The notes under the pieces are model-generated. The model saw nothing but the letters and a program-made list of their open reading frames with translations, made no database searches and had not been told where the DNA came from. The position numbers and the translations under genes are program-made. A stretch of 57,854 bases of DNA, taken from the NCBI GenBank assembly GCA_900754115.1, contig CAAEBM010000054.1, forward strand, positions 1 through 57,854, in the 5' to 3' direction. The stretch comes from Bacilli bacterium (GTDB taxonomy: Bacteria > Bacillota_I > Bacilli_A > RFN20 > CAG-631). Of this stretch, positions 1 to 7,792 are shown piece after piece (position 1 is the first letter of the stretch; each line of letters opens with the position of its first letter).

Positions 1-1
1 A

Positions 2-40
2 AGTGCTCCTTCTTCTAAGGAAAAAATGGAATTATTATAG
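2..40 (+). CDS. C-terminal tail of an upstream gene (partial)
   Basis: An open frame enters from the left edge and reads 12 residues (ending K-E-K-M-E-L-L) before a TAG at 38-40. A rho-independent terminator follows at 62-87, as expected after the last codon of a gene. No function can be assigned from so short a tail, and the reading frame is a guess supported only by the terminator. Confidence 0.35.
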   Translation, partial: SAPSSKEKMELL

Positions 41-61
41 TTTTTTTCTTCTTTCTTTTTT

Positions 62-87
62 AGCAATTCGATAAGAATTGCTTTTTT
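62..87 (+). terminator. Rho-independent terminator
   Basis: A hairpin with arms AGCAATTC and GAATTGCT around a five-base loop is followed by a run of T. It lies 22 bases after the putative end of the gene entering from the left. Confidence 0.7.
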
Positions 88-273
88 ATGGGATTATAAT
101 AAGATTAAAAAATAGTATAAATGACTTTAAATAAATCATGAAAAGTTATAAATAATTGAAAAGAACGTACAATATCATTTAAAATAATAATATAAGATTA
201 CTAATGTCACTAAAGATATATTTTTTAAACATTAATTATTAATTCTTTTAATGCATTTACTTTTTTACTTTGA

Positions 274-429
274 TTGGATATTTTCCAAATAGCATCATTA
301 TTTTTACTCAATTCTTTTTTACCCATTCAAGAAATAAGCCAAAATGTAGGATTTGAAGATTCACTTTATTTTAGTAAGAATTTTAAACGTAAATATGGTG
401 TTTCTTTAAAAGAATATAAAAAAAATTGA
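274..429 (+). pseudogene. Remnant of an AraC-family regulator (C-terminal HTH)
   Basis: From about 292 to the TGA at 427-429 the plus strand encodes the end of an AraC/XylS DNA-binding domain: the pattern I-Q-E-I-S-Q-N-V-G-F-E-D-S-L-Y-F-S-K-N-F-K-R-K-Y-G-V continues to a K-E-Y-K-K-N end. This is the second helix-turn-helix of the family. The frame is closed by a TGA at 271-273, there is no start codon or RBS, and the N-terminal helices are missing, so this is a decayed gene fragment. The stretch 91-273 is very AT-rich and shows nothing else recognisable. Confidence 0.65.
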
Positions 430-456
430 CTTCTTTTAAAAGAAATCAATTTTTTT
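418..456. terminator. Bidirectional terminator between AraC remnant and spo0A
   Basis: A near-perfect inverted repeat (TTGACTTCTTTT / AAAAGAAATCAA) has an A-tract on one side and a T-tract on the other, so it can terminate both strands. It lies 19 bases beyond the spo0A stop codon and overlaps the end of the AraC remnant. Confidence 0.7.
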
Positions 457-474
457 GTGTCAAGTTTTATGAAA

Positions 475-1287
475 CTAAAATTGAAGTTGGTAAGATTTCG
501 TTTCTTTTATCTTATAATCTAATTGTAATTTATCTGCTATCATGGCAATAAATTCTGAGTTCGTTGGTTTTGCTTTTGCAGCATTCACTGTATAACCAAA
601 AATGTGATCAATTGCTTCAATATTCCCTCTATTCCAAGCAATTTCAATTGCATGACGAATCGCTCTTTCTACTCTTGAAGAAGTTGTTTGATAAAATTTT
701 GCAATTTCTGGATATAATAGTTTTGTGATTTGTCCTAAATATTCATTGTTATAGAATACATCTGAAATTGCTTTTCTTAAATAAGTATAACCCTTAATAT
801 GAGCAGGAATTCCTATTTCATGTAAGATTTCCGTAATATCAGCTTGAATTTGAATGTGTAACGTTTCTTTATCCATTTTTTCTTTTGCATATTCAATCTT
901 TGTCGTGGTTTCAGCTATGTTTCTCAATTTTCTAAATAAAATATCATAAGCAAATGGTTTCATAATAAAATAATCAATTCCTACATAACCAATTTGATTT
1001 AACATGGTTTCACTTGTAAGACCTGACATACAAATGACATGTTTAATTTTGTATTTATATTTTTGACAAATTTCTCTAGCGATTTCCAATCCATCTATAT
1101 CGGGCATGATTAAATCTAAAATGACAAAATCAATATTTTCTTCACAATTTTGTAAATACTCCAAAAATAAATCACCACGATCATACTTTCTCACCAATTC
1201 AAAATCCGGATAATCTTTCATGACATTTTCAAATAATTTTAATACGGATAAACTATCATCAACAACAATTAATTTATATTTATTCAT
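475..1287 (-). CDS. spo0A: Stage 0 sporulation response regulator Spo0A
   Basis: Master regulator of entry into sporulation, the phosphorelay target that binds 0A boxes. The 270-residue protein has the usual family length. Residues 1-125 form a receiver domain with acidic pocket D10/D11, phospho-acceptor D58 (ILDLIMP), S89 and K110. Residues about 150-262 are the Spo0A C-terminal DNA-binding domain with the highly conserved stretches HEIGIPAHIKGY, TTSSRVERAIRHAIEIAW and KPTNSEFIAM. The ATG has a strong AGGAGG RBS. The gene ends the nusB-to-recN-spoIVB run, as in Bacillus and Clostridium, but a hairpin and its own promoter region separate it from spoIVB. No truncation or missing key residue is seen. 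Confidence 0.98.
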   Translation of the reverse strand: MNKYKLIVVDDSLSVLKLFENVMKDYPDFELVRKYDRGDLFLEYLQNCEENIDFVILDLIMPDIDGLEIAREICQKYKYKIKHVICMSGLTSETMLNQIGYVGIDYFIMKPFAYDILFRKLRNIAETTTKIEYAKEKMDKETLHIQIQADITEILHEIGIPAHIKGYTYLRKAISDVFYNNEYLGQITKLLYPEIAKFYQTTSSRVERAIRHAIEIAWNRGNIEAIDHIFGYTVNAAKAKPTNSEFIAMIADKLQLDYKIKETKSYQLQF

Positions 1288-1314
1288 TTTTCTTTCCCTC
1301 CTAAGATTGACTAA

Positions 1315-1359
1315 ATTATAGTTTTTTTTTTGAATTACTACATAATTTTACAATCCTAA
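1315..1359 (-). promoter_or_regulatory. spo0A promoter region, possible SigH element
   Basis: Upstream of spo0A the minus strand reads TTAGGATTG (1351-1359), 12 bases, then GTAAT (1334-1338). This resembles the SigH consensus RWAGGAWWT-N10-12-HGAAT with one change in the -10 core. A SigA-like TATAAT is at 1315-1320 but lacks a good -35. Spo0A in Bacillus has both a vegetative and a SigH promoter. Assignment is by eye only. Confidence 0.35.
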
Positions 1360-1373
1360 AAAGTGCACTTTTT
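1358..1373. repeat. 16-bp perfect palindrome upstream of spo0A
   Basis: AAAAAGTGCACTTTTT is a perfect palindrome just upstream of, and touching, the possible SigH -35 element. It could be an operator for a dimeric regulator. It is not an obvious 0A box (TGTCGAA). Confidence 0.5.
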
Positions 1374-1396
1374 TATCAAATAGAAACGAAAACGCA

Positions 1397-1424
1397 CAAA
1401 ACAGGCAAATATCTGCCTGTTTTG
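1397..1424 (-). terminator. Hairpin after spoIVB
   Basis: A perfect 11-bp inverted repeat CAAAACAGGCA / TGCCTGTTTTG with a six-base loop lies immediately after the spoIVB stop codon. The T-run on the minus strand is short and interrupted, so it may only attenuate readthrough into spo0A. Confidence 0.6.
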
Positions 1425-1429
1425 TCAAT

Positions 1430-2434
1430 TTATTTCATTTCTTGTAACATCCATTGAATATATAATCCATATCCTTTTTTTACATCATCTACAAGAACAT
1501 GGGTTACTGCACCAACAATTTTATTGTTTTGAATTATTGGAGAACCACTCATTCCTTGTACAATTCCGTTACTCATTTTTAAAAGTTTTTCATCAACGAT
1601 TTCAAACGTAATTCCTTTGGGTTCAATACTATCTTGCTTTTTAAGATGAGTAATTTTAATCTTATATTTTTCGACTTGGTCCCCATTCATGACGGTCCAT
1701 ATTTCGGCTTCACCTAATTTTACTTCATCTATTTTTGCCACTTCTAAACCATCTTTTTTAGGAATATTTTCTACTTGTCCATATATTCCATATTCATTAT
1801 TCTTATCAATATCACCAAGAACTTCATCTTCATCAATTTCAGCTATTTTTTCACCAGGAGAACCATTACTACTTTTTTTAATGCCAATAATCTCACTATC
1901 ATAAATATTTCCTGAAGTTAAATCTAAAATATCAGAAAAATCTCCATCACTGAATTGATGCCCTAATGCAGCATACGAATTGGTTTCGGGGTCATAAATC
2001 GTCACTGTTCCGATACCTAAAATTCTTTCTTTGACTAACAATCCCGTTTTCCAAGATCCATTTTCAGAAGTTTTAATTAATTGAAGATTTTTGGAATAAG
2101 AAATGTGATCTCTATAATATTTCATTGGCAAACTATATTGCATTTCTTTGACATCTTCAAAAACTTTTGGTAAATCTGCCATGGATTCAACTTTTTGATG
2201 ATTGACTTCATAAATTAAGTCTCCACGCTGAATATCGTTATCTTTGGACGGATTGTAGACTTTTCCATCTTTCATTTGAATATCATACGTTCCGGTGACA
2301 AGTAATCCATCTGCTTTAATTTCAATGGCAATATTTTCTCCACCTGGAATATAATTTTGCGCATATAAAGCTTGTGTCTTATTTAAGGTTAAAATAGAAG
2401 CAAATAAAAATAGGCCTAATATTCGCTTTTTAAT
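1430..2434 (-). CDS. spoIVB: SpoIVB sporulation serine peptidase (S55)
   Basis: SpoIVB is made in the forespore, crosses into the intermembrane space and triggers pro-SigK processing. An N-terminal membrane anchor is followed by a PDZ-like segment and the S55 protease domain. Numbered from the in-frame TTG at 2455, the catalytic triad is H166 (ALGHQF), D288 and S303 (GMSGSP), spaced as in B. subtilis H236/D363/S378. It is shorter than the 425-residue Bacillus protein, mainly at the N terminus. Start choice: the AAAGGAGGT site lies inside the frame that begins at TTG 2455 and sits seven bases before an ATT codon at 2434, giving a protein starting (M)KKRILG. I therefore favour the rare ATT start; TTG at 2455 is the alternative. 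SigK, its downstream target, is encoded at 17897. Confidence 0.93.
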   Translation of the reverse strand: MKKRILGLFLFASILTLNKTQALYAQNYIPGGENIAIEIKADGLLVTGTYDIQMKDGKVYNPSKDNDIQRGDLIYEVNHQKVESMADLPKVFEDVKEMQYSLPMKYYRDHISYSKNLQLIKTSENGSWKTGLLVKERILGIGTVTIYDPETNSYAALGHQFSDGDFSDILDLTSGNIYDSEIIGIKKSSNGSPGEKIAEIDEDEVLGDIDKNNEYGIYGQVENIPKKDGLEVAKIDEVKLGEAEIWTVMNGDQVEKYKIKITHLKKQDSIEPKGITFEIVDEKLLKMSNGIVQGMSGSPIIQNNKIVGAVTHVLVDDVKKGYGLYIQWMLQEMK

Positions 2435-2494
2435 AAAAAAACCTCCTTTCACCAACTATATTTTGTGGATAAAAGGAGTGTTTTATTATTCCTG

Positions 2495-4141
2495 TTATTG
2501 TTTGGAAGAAAGCAAGTCTTTAGCGGTATTAATCGAATTTTCGGTCACTTTTTCTCCGCTTAATAAACGGGCAATTTCCATTATTTTCCGTTCATCAGAC
2601 AAATGTTGTACTTTTGTTTGTGTATGGTTATTTTTGGCTTCTTTATAGATATAAAGGTGTTGGTCACTAAAACAAGCTACTTGAGGGAGATGCGTCACTG
2701 CTAAAACCTGAGCAAATTGGGCAATCGAATGCATTTTTTTCCCCATTGCCATTGCCACTTTTCCACTTACTCCTGTATCAATTTCATCAAAAACGATTAA
2801 ATCTAATTGTGTAACTTTGCAAAAGATGGTTTTTAATCCTAACATGATACGACTAACCTCTCCACCTGAAGCAATTTTAGCAAGTGGTTTTTCTGGTTCC
2901 CCTACGTTTGTGGAAATGTAAAATTCAACATCATCATTTCCATATTTTGTAAAAGTTGAATTTTTTTCAAAATGCACTGAAAAACTTGCTTTTTCCAGAT
3001 ATAAATCCTTTAATTGCTGTTGGATTTCTTTTTCTAATTGCTTAGCATATTTTTTTCGAATGGATGTAATTTCTTGGGCAAGTTGAAAACAAATCGATTT
3101 TTGTTTTTGTAAATCCATCTCAATGTCTTCCATTCGTTGACGAATTGTTGAGGACCGATCCATTTTATCTTTGATATTATCTTTTAAGGCAGATAAATCA
3201 TGGACATGATATTTTCTTTTTAATCGATTCATTTTTGTGATTTGATCAGATAATTCTTCTAATCTAGAAGCGTCAAAATTGTCAAGGTCAAAATCATTTT
3301 TTAACGAATCCGCGACATCTTTGATATCAATATAAGCACTTTCAATTCGATCTTGATATTCACTCAATTTAGTACTACTTTCTAATTTTTGAATGGATTT
3401 AAAAGCAAGATATAAATTATCAATTGCTTGTTGTTGACCATCTAAATGAAACAAAACTTCTTCAATTAAGGCAGCATTTTTTTCAAAATGTTGCAATTCT
3501 TTATATTCTTCTTGAATTTTTTCCTCTTCTTCAAGGGTTAAAACATCTTTTAATTCTTCATATTGAAATTGAAGATAATCTAAATCTAATAAATCTTTAC
3601 TTTCACTTTCTAAAAACTTTTTTTCAACTAGTAAATGACTATATTTTTCAAAAGCAATTTGATATTTTTGCAAATAATCTTTTTGATAAGAACAAATGTA
3701 ATCGTCTAGTAAGGGTAGGTGTTGATCTGCTTTTAGTAAATATTGACTTTCATGTTGAGAGTGAATATCAATCACTATTTCGGCAATTTGATTTAAAATA
3801 TTTAACGATATCAAATATCCATTGCATCGCGCAGTTGAACGACCATTGGCATAAATGCACCGTTGGAGAATACATTCTTCTTTTACATCAATATCTGTCA
3901 ATTCTTGAATCAAATCAGCATGTTTAGGGTTTAAATATAATAAAGCCTCAATCCGTGCCATTTCTTTTCCATGACGCACCAATTCTACACTCGCTCTAGC
4001 ACCAAAAACTAACGATAAAGCGTCAATAATAATCGATTTTCCTGCGCCAGTTTCTCCTGTTAAAACATTAAAATGATCAGAAAATTCTAATGTAATATCA
4101 TCCAAAATCGCTAAATTTTGAATTGTAATTTGTTTTAACAT
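2495..4141 (-). CDS. recN: DNA repair protein RecN
   Basis: SMC-like ATPase acting early in double-strand break repair. The 548-residue protein has an N-terminal Walker A (GETGAGKS, about residues 29-36), a long central coiled coil rich in K, E, L and Q (about 150-360), a C-terminal ABC signature (SGGEVSR) and Walker B (IVFDEIDTGVSG). The ATG at 4141 shares one base with the tlyA stop (TGATG), so the two genes are translationally coupled. The usual argR/ahrC gene between tlyA and recN is absent here. Confidence 0.97.
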   Translation of the reverse strand: MLKQITIQNLAILDDITLEFSDHFNVLTGETGAGKSIIIDALSLVFGARASVELVRHGKEMARIEALLYLNPKHADLIQELTDIDVKEECILQRCIYANGRSTARCNGYLISLNILNQIAEIVIDIHSQHESQYLLKADQHLPLLDDYICSYQKDYLQKYQIAFEKYSHLLVEKKFLESESKDLLDLDYLQFQYEELKDVLTLEEEEKIQEEYKELQHFEKNAALIEEVLFHLDGQQQAIDNLYLAFKSIQKLESSTKLSEYQDRIESAYIDIKDVADSLKNDFDLDNFDASRLEELSDQITKMNRLKRKYHVHDLSALKDNIKDKMDRSSTIRQRMEDIEMDLQKQKSICFQLAQEITSIRKKYAKQLEKEIQQQLKDLYLEKASFSVHFEKNSTFTKYGNDDVEFYISTNVGEPEKPLAKIASGGEVSRIMLGLKTIFCKVTQLDLIVFDEIDTGVSGKVAMAMGKKMHSIAQFAQVLAVTHLPQVACFSDQHLYIYKEAKNNHTQTKVQHLSDERKIMEIARLLSGEKVTENSINTAKDLLSSKQ

Positions 4142-4947
4142 CAAACCACCCCCTTTAACGTTAAAAATGCTTCAGCAACAACCGATTCAATAGAACAATT
4201 GTGAATTTCATTTTTTCGTGTGATTAAGCATAAATATTCAATATTACCACTTTTTGAACCCATAATCGGTGAAAAAGTGAGTTGATTGCAGTAAAAATGA
4301 TTTTGATGTAAAAAATGTTGAAATGCATGTAAAGCTTCAATGTGTGTTTTTTTGTTTTTTACTACCCCATTTTTATTAATATTTTGCTTGCCAACTTCAA
4401 ATTGCGGTTTAAACAAACCTACTATTATTATATCAGAAAAAAGTTCATTTACTTTCATTAAAATACTTTTTATAGAAATAAAAGAAACGTCAATGGTAAT
4501 GACATCAATTTTTTTTAAAAAAAGGGAAGTTTGAACATCTTTAAAATGAATTCCCTCATAATTCGTAACACGAACATCATTTTTTAATTTTTCATCTAAT
4601 TGATCTTTTCCTACATCTAATGCATAGACATGACTTGCTCCATGTTTTAAACAACAATCACTAAAACCTCCAGTTGAGGCCCCAATGTCTAAAACAACTT
4701 TTTGATTGAAATCTAAATGAAAGGTATCGATTGCTTTTTTTAATTTTAATCCACCACGAGATACATAATCAAAAAGATGATGTTCTTTTATCTTTATTTC
4801 ATCGTCTTCTAAACAAAATGTGCCTGCCTTAGATATTAATTGTTGATTGACATAGACTTTGCCTTCTTGTATTAATTGTAAGGCTTTAGAACGAGTCGGT
4901 ACATATCCTTTTTTTATCAATAACTGATCAATTCTTATTTTTTCCAT
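4141..4947 (-). CDS. tlyA: TlyA-family rRNA (cytidine-2'-O)-methyltransferase
   Basis: RNA methyltransferase of the TlyA/hemolysin A family, which 2'-O-methylates rRNA cytidines in characterised members. An N-terminal S4 RNA-binding domain (IRIDQLLIKKGYVPTRSKA) is followed by an FtsJ-like SAM domain with the binding motif VVLDIGASTGGFSDC and ALDVGKDQ. The start at 4947 (MEKIRID) is chosen over the longer frame to 4989 because GAGGA lies eight bases upstream and homologues begin at the S4 domain. It overlaps the dxs end by 20 bases. 268 residues, usual for the family. Whether this member also affects haemolysis, as the old name suggests, cannot be inferred. Confidence 0.94.
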   Translation of the reverse strand: MEKIRIDQLLIKKGYVPTRSKALQLIQEGKVYVNQQLISKAGTFCLEDDEIKIKEHHLFDYVSRGGLKLKKAIDTFHLDFNQKVVLDIGASTGGFSDCCLKHGASHVYALDVGKDQLDEKLKNDVRVTNYEGIHFKDVQTSLFLKKIDVITIDVSFISIKSILMKVNELFSDIIIVGLFKPQFEVGKQNINKNGVVKNKKTHIEALHAFQHFLHQNHFYCNQLTFSPIMGSKSGNIEYLCLITRKNEIHNCSIESVVAEAFLTLKGVV

Positions 4948-6793
4948 TTTGCAGATCCTCAAGAATAGTTTGAAATATCTGTGCTGCACTCAAATGATAA
5001 TGCTTTAATACTTTATTTACATTGCCATGAATTATATTTTCATGAGGAACACAAAAGGTTTGAATAAAACATTGATGATCATTATAAAACTGAGTTAAAG
5101 CACTGCCAAATCCTTCAAAAACACTCGTTTTATCGTATAAATAAAGCGGCTTATCGGAAAAAGAAAGTAATAATTCTTCATTTAAAGGTTTAAGAAATAA
5201 AGGATTGACGACACCAATATTAAAAATAGAATGCTGAACTTCAGCAATCATCTCTTCATACCCTTCCCCCACTGCAATAATGATTGCTTGATTTTGTGGA
5301 TTCACATTATAGGTCAAATATTGTTTATATTCAATTTGTGATACAGCATTTTCTTTTAATGCTAAGGATTTAGAATAACGAATAAAAACAGGCCCATCAT
5401 GTAAAAAAGCAAAATCGAGAACAGCTTTTACGTATTTAATGCTTGGTGGCATAATAATAGTCGCATATTTTAATGGGTAAAGTAAACTGACGTCATAAAT
5501 TCCTTGATGAGTTTCTCCATCTTCTCCAACAATTCCTGCTCGATCAATTAAAAATACCACGGAACTATTGATTCTTGCAATATCATGATTAATTTCATCA
5601 TAAGCACGCTGCATAAAGGTAGAATATAATGAGACAACAGGTTTTAAATGGGCTAAAGCCATCCCATTTGCATAACAAACAGCATGTTCTTCAGAAATGC
5701 CAACATCATGGCTTTGCTCTTTAAAGTCTTGAAAAATTTGTTGCAATGAAGAACCATTAATCATTGCCGCAGAAATGACATGTATTTGTTTATCTTCTTT
5801 CATTTTAGCGTATAATGCATCAGCAAAAGCTTGGGAAAAAGTAATATAATGATCATCTTTGACTCGTTTACTTATCCCTTTATTTAAATCAAACGGTTCT
5901 ACTCCATGCCATTTTCCAATTTCATCATTTTCACTATTTTGATATCCATATCCCTTTTTAGTCTTTACATGAACTAAAATCGTTTCTGGATATTGTTTTG
6001 CTTTTTTAAATGCCTTCTCTAATGATTTAAAATTATGTCCATCGACTGGACCGATGTAGGCAATTTTAAAAGCATCAAATAAATTTATAGAACGAAAAAA
6101 AACGCAGATTCGATTAATGACTCGTCTAGTAAAGTTAACAATTGGTCTGCCAATTTTAGGAATTTTACCAATACTGCCAACATAGCCTTTTTTTACGACT
6201 CCATACGTTTGACTCGTTCTTATTTTTGCTAACGATTGAGCTAAAGACCCAACACTTTTTGAAATAGCCATATCATTATCATTTAAAACGATAATAATTT
6301 TAGAATTGGATTGCTCAATACTATTTAATGCTTCAAAAGCCACCCCATTAGCAATAGAGGCATCCCCAATCACATTGACAATGTGATATTGCTGATGATT
6401 TTGATCTCTAGCAACGGCCATTCCAAGTGCTGTCGATAAAGAAGTTGAAGAATGCCCCGATTCAAAAATATCATATGGACTTTCCGACATTTTTAAATAT
6501 CCTGAAAGCCCTTGATAAGTCCGTAAAGTTGAAAACTCCTTGGCTCTGCCTGTTAATATTTTATGTGTGTAAGCTTGATGCCCCACGTCAAAAAGAATTT
6601 GATCTGTGGGAGTATCAAAAATGCGATGTAAAGCAATAATCAATTCTACTGTTCCTAAATTACTTGATAAATGTCCCCCTGTTTGGGATACATTTTCAAT
6701 GATAAAAGAACGGATATCTTTAGCTAAAGTATTCAATTCTTTATAGTTTAATTGTTTTAAAAAAGTTGGATCTTTTATTTCTTTAATATTCAT
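4928..6793 (-). CDS. dxs: 1-deoxy-D-xylulose-5-phosphate synthase
   Basis: First enzyme of the MEP isoprenoid pathway: it condenses pyruvate and glyceraldehyde-3-phosphate with thiamine diphosphate as cofactor. The 621 residues carry the DXS signatures DVGHQAYTHKILTGR, the cofactor motif starting VIGDAS and closing with LNDND, IGPVDGH, GYGYQNSE, and DRAGIVGEDGETHQG in the pyrimidine domain. The first position of the ThDP motif reads GDA rather than GDG, a tolerated variant. It sits directly after ispA in the usual Firmicutes order, so precursor supply and prenyl chain elongation are probably co-expressed. Confidence 0.97.
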   Translation of the reverse strand: MNIKEIKDPTFLKQLNYKELNTLAKDIRSFIIENVSQTGGHLSSNLGTVELIIALHRIFDTPTDQILFDVGHQAYTHKILTGRAKEFSTLRTYQGLSGYLKMSESPYDIFESGHSSTSLSTALGMAVARDQNHQQYHIVNVIGDASIANGVAFEALNSIEQSNSKIIIVLNDNDMAISKSVGSLAQSLAKIRTSQTYGVVKKGYVGSIGKIPKIGRPIVNFTRRVINRICVFFRSINLFDAFKIAYIGPVDGHNFKSLEKAFKKAKQYPETILVHVKTKKGYGYQNSENDEIGKWHGVEPFDLNKGISKRVKDDHYITFSQAFADALYAKMKEDKQIHVISAAMINGSSLQQIFQDFKEQSHDVGISEEHAVCYANGMALAHLKPVVSLYSTFMQRAYDEINHDIARINSSVVFLIDRAGIVGEDGETHQGIYDVSLLYPLKYATIIMPPSIKYVKAVLDFAFLHDGPVFIRYSKSLALKENAVSQIEYKQYLTYNVNPQNQAIIIAVGEGYEEMIAEVQHSIFNIGVVNPLFLKPLNEELLLSFSDKPLYLYDKTSVFEGFGSALTQFYNDHQCFIQTFCVPHENIIHGNVNKVLKHYHLSAAQIFQTILEDLQNGKNKN

Positions 6794-6807
6794 TCCATCA
6801 CCCGCTT

Positions 6808-7575
6808 TTAAAAATAATTTTGGATCAATTGATATAAATCGTCTGAAGGATGAATTTGTAATTCTTTTAAAAGGGTTTGTTTATGTGTATTGAATTGTTG
6901 CAAAAGTTGTAGGTCATCTTGATTGTGTCTATCTTCTAAATCATCTTTAATTTGATAAATAATGCCTAAAACATGTGCCAGTTGTTGTAATAATTCAATT
7001 TTATCTTGTGTTTGATTGGTTAACATAGCTGGTAATGTAAGGCAATATTCAAATAATTTACCAGTTTTTAAAACATCGATTTTAAAACGTTTTTCATTAG
7101 ACAAATCGACTTCATTTTTATTTTTTAAGTCTAAAATTTGTCCATATACCATTCCTTGAGAGCCAATACATTGGCTTAAACAACGAATAGCCATCATGGC
7201 TTCCTTTTTATTTGGATGCTGACTTAAAATAAAAAAAGCATCGGATAAAAGGGAATCTCCTACTAAAACTGCCATTCCTTCATCATATTGTTTATGTAAA
7301 GAAGGTTTTCCTCGACGAAAATCATCATCATCCATACAAGGAAGGTCATCATGGATTAAAGAATAAGTATGAATCATCTCTACTGCTAAAGCAAAAGAGT
7401 AATATTTTTTTACAAAAAGATTAAAAAATTTTAAAGTGGAAAAAAGAAGTTGTGGTCGCACATATTTTCCATTTGAATCCAAGCAGTATCTTGTTGCTTC
7501 TTGTAAAGTTTTATCCTGAATGGTTGATAAGTAGTTTTCTATTGCTTTTTTAAATAAATTACTATCAAGATTCAC
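6808..7575 (-). CDS. ispA: Polyprenyl (farnesyl) diphosphate synthase
   Basis: Trans-prenyltransferase that elongates DMAPP with IPP to farnesyl-type diphosphates. The first aspartate-rich motif is HDDLPCMDDDDFRRGKP and the second is IKDDLEDR, both intact. Basic residues for diphosphate binding are in the GKYVRPQLL segment. Two starts are possible: TTG at 7590, which lacks an upstream SD, and GTG at 7575, nine bases after GAGG and giving (M)NLDSNLFKK. I prefer GTG. Either overlaps the 3' end of xseB. Product chain length cannot be read with certainty from the sequence. Confidence 0.94.
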   Translation of the reverse strand: MNLDSNLFKKAIENYLSTIQDKTLQEATRYCLDSNGKYVRPQLLFSTLKFFNLFVKKYYSFALAVEMIHTYSLIHDDLPCMDDDDFRRGKPSLHKQYDEGMAVLVGDSLLSDAFFILSQHPNKKEAMMAIRCLSQCIGSQGMVYGQILDLKNKNEVDLSNEKRFKIDVLKTGKLFEYCLTLPAMLTNQTQDKIELLQQLAHVLGIIYQIKDDLEDRHNQDDLQLLQQFNTHKQTLLKELQIHPSDDLYQLIQNYF

Positions 7576-7792
7576 TTTCCTTAACCTCAAAATCTTTTAA
7601 TTGCCCATTTTCTAAAATTTGAACCATTTTTTGTTCTATTGCATTCAATTTTTGTTCGCACTCACGACTCAATTGAATTCCTTCTTCAAATAAAGCATAG
7701 GCTTTTTCTAACTCGATTTCTCCAGTTTGTAATTTTTCAACAATTTCTTCTAATCGATGTAAAGCTTGTTCAAATGTCATTTTTTCTTCCAT
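7565..7792 (-). CDS. xseB: Exodeoxyribonuclease VII small subunit
   Basis: Small subunit of ExoVII, which degrades single-stranded DNA from both ends. The protein is 75 residues and begins MEEKMTFEQALHRLEEIVEKL, the conserved XseB pattern, followed by LEKAYALFEEG. The frame extends to 7855, but the ATG at 7792 has GGAGG nine bases upstream and matches family length. It overlaps the xseA 3' end, consistent with coupled synthesis of the two subunits. Confidence 0.95.
   Translation of the reverse strand: MEEKMTFEQALHRLEEIVEKLQTGEIELEKAYALFEEGIQLSRECEQKLNAIEQKMVQILENGQLKDFEVKESES

Noticed and set aside
1689..1904. Plus-strand open frame opposite spoIVB, and similar antisense frames throughout
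   Set aside because: They overlap well-supported genes, lack RBS sites and have compositionally biased translations, as expected of shadow frames in AT-rich DNA.
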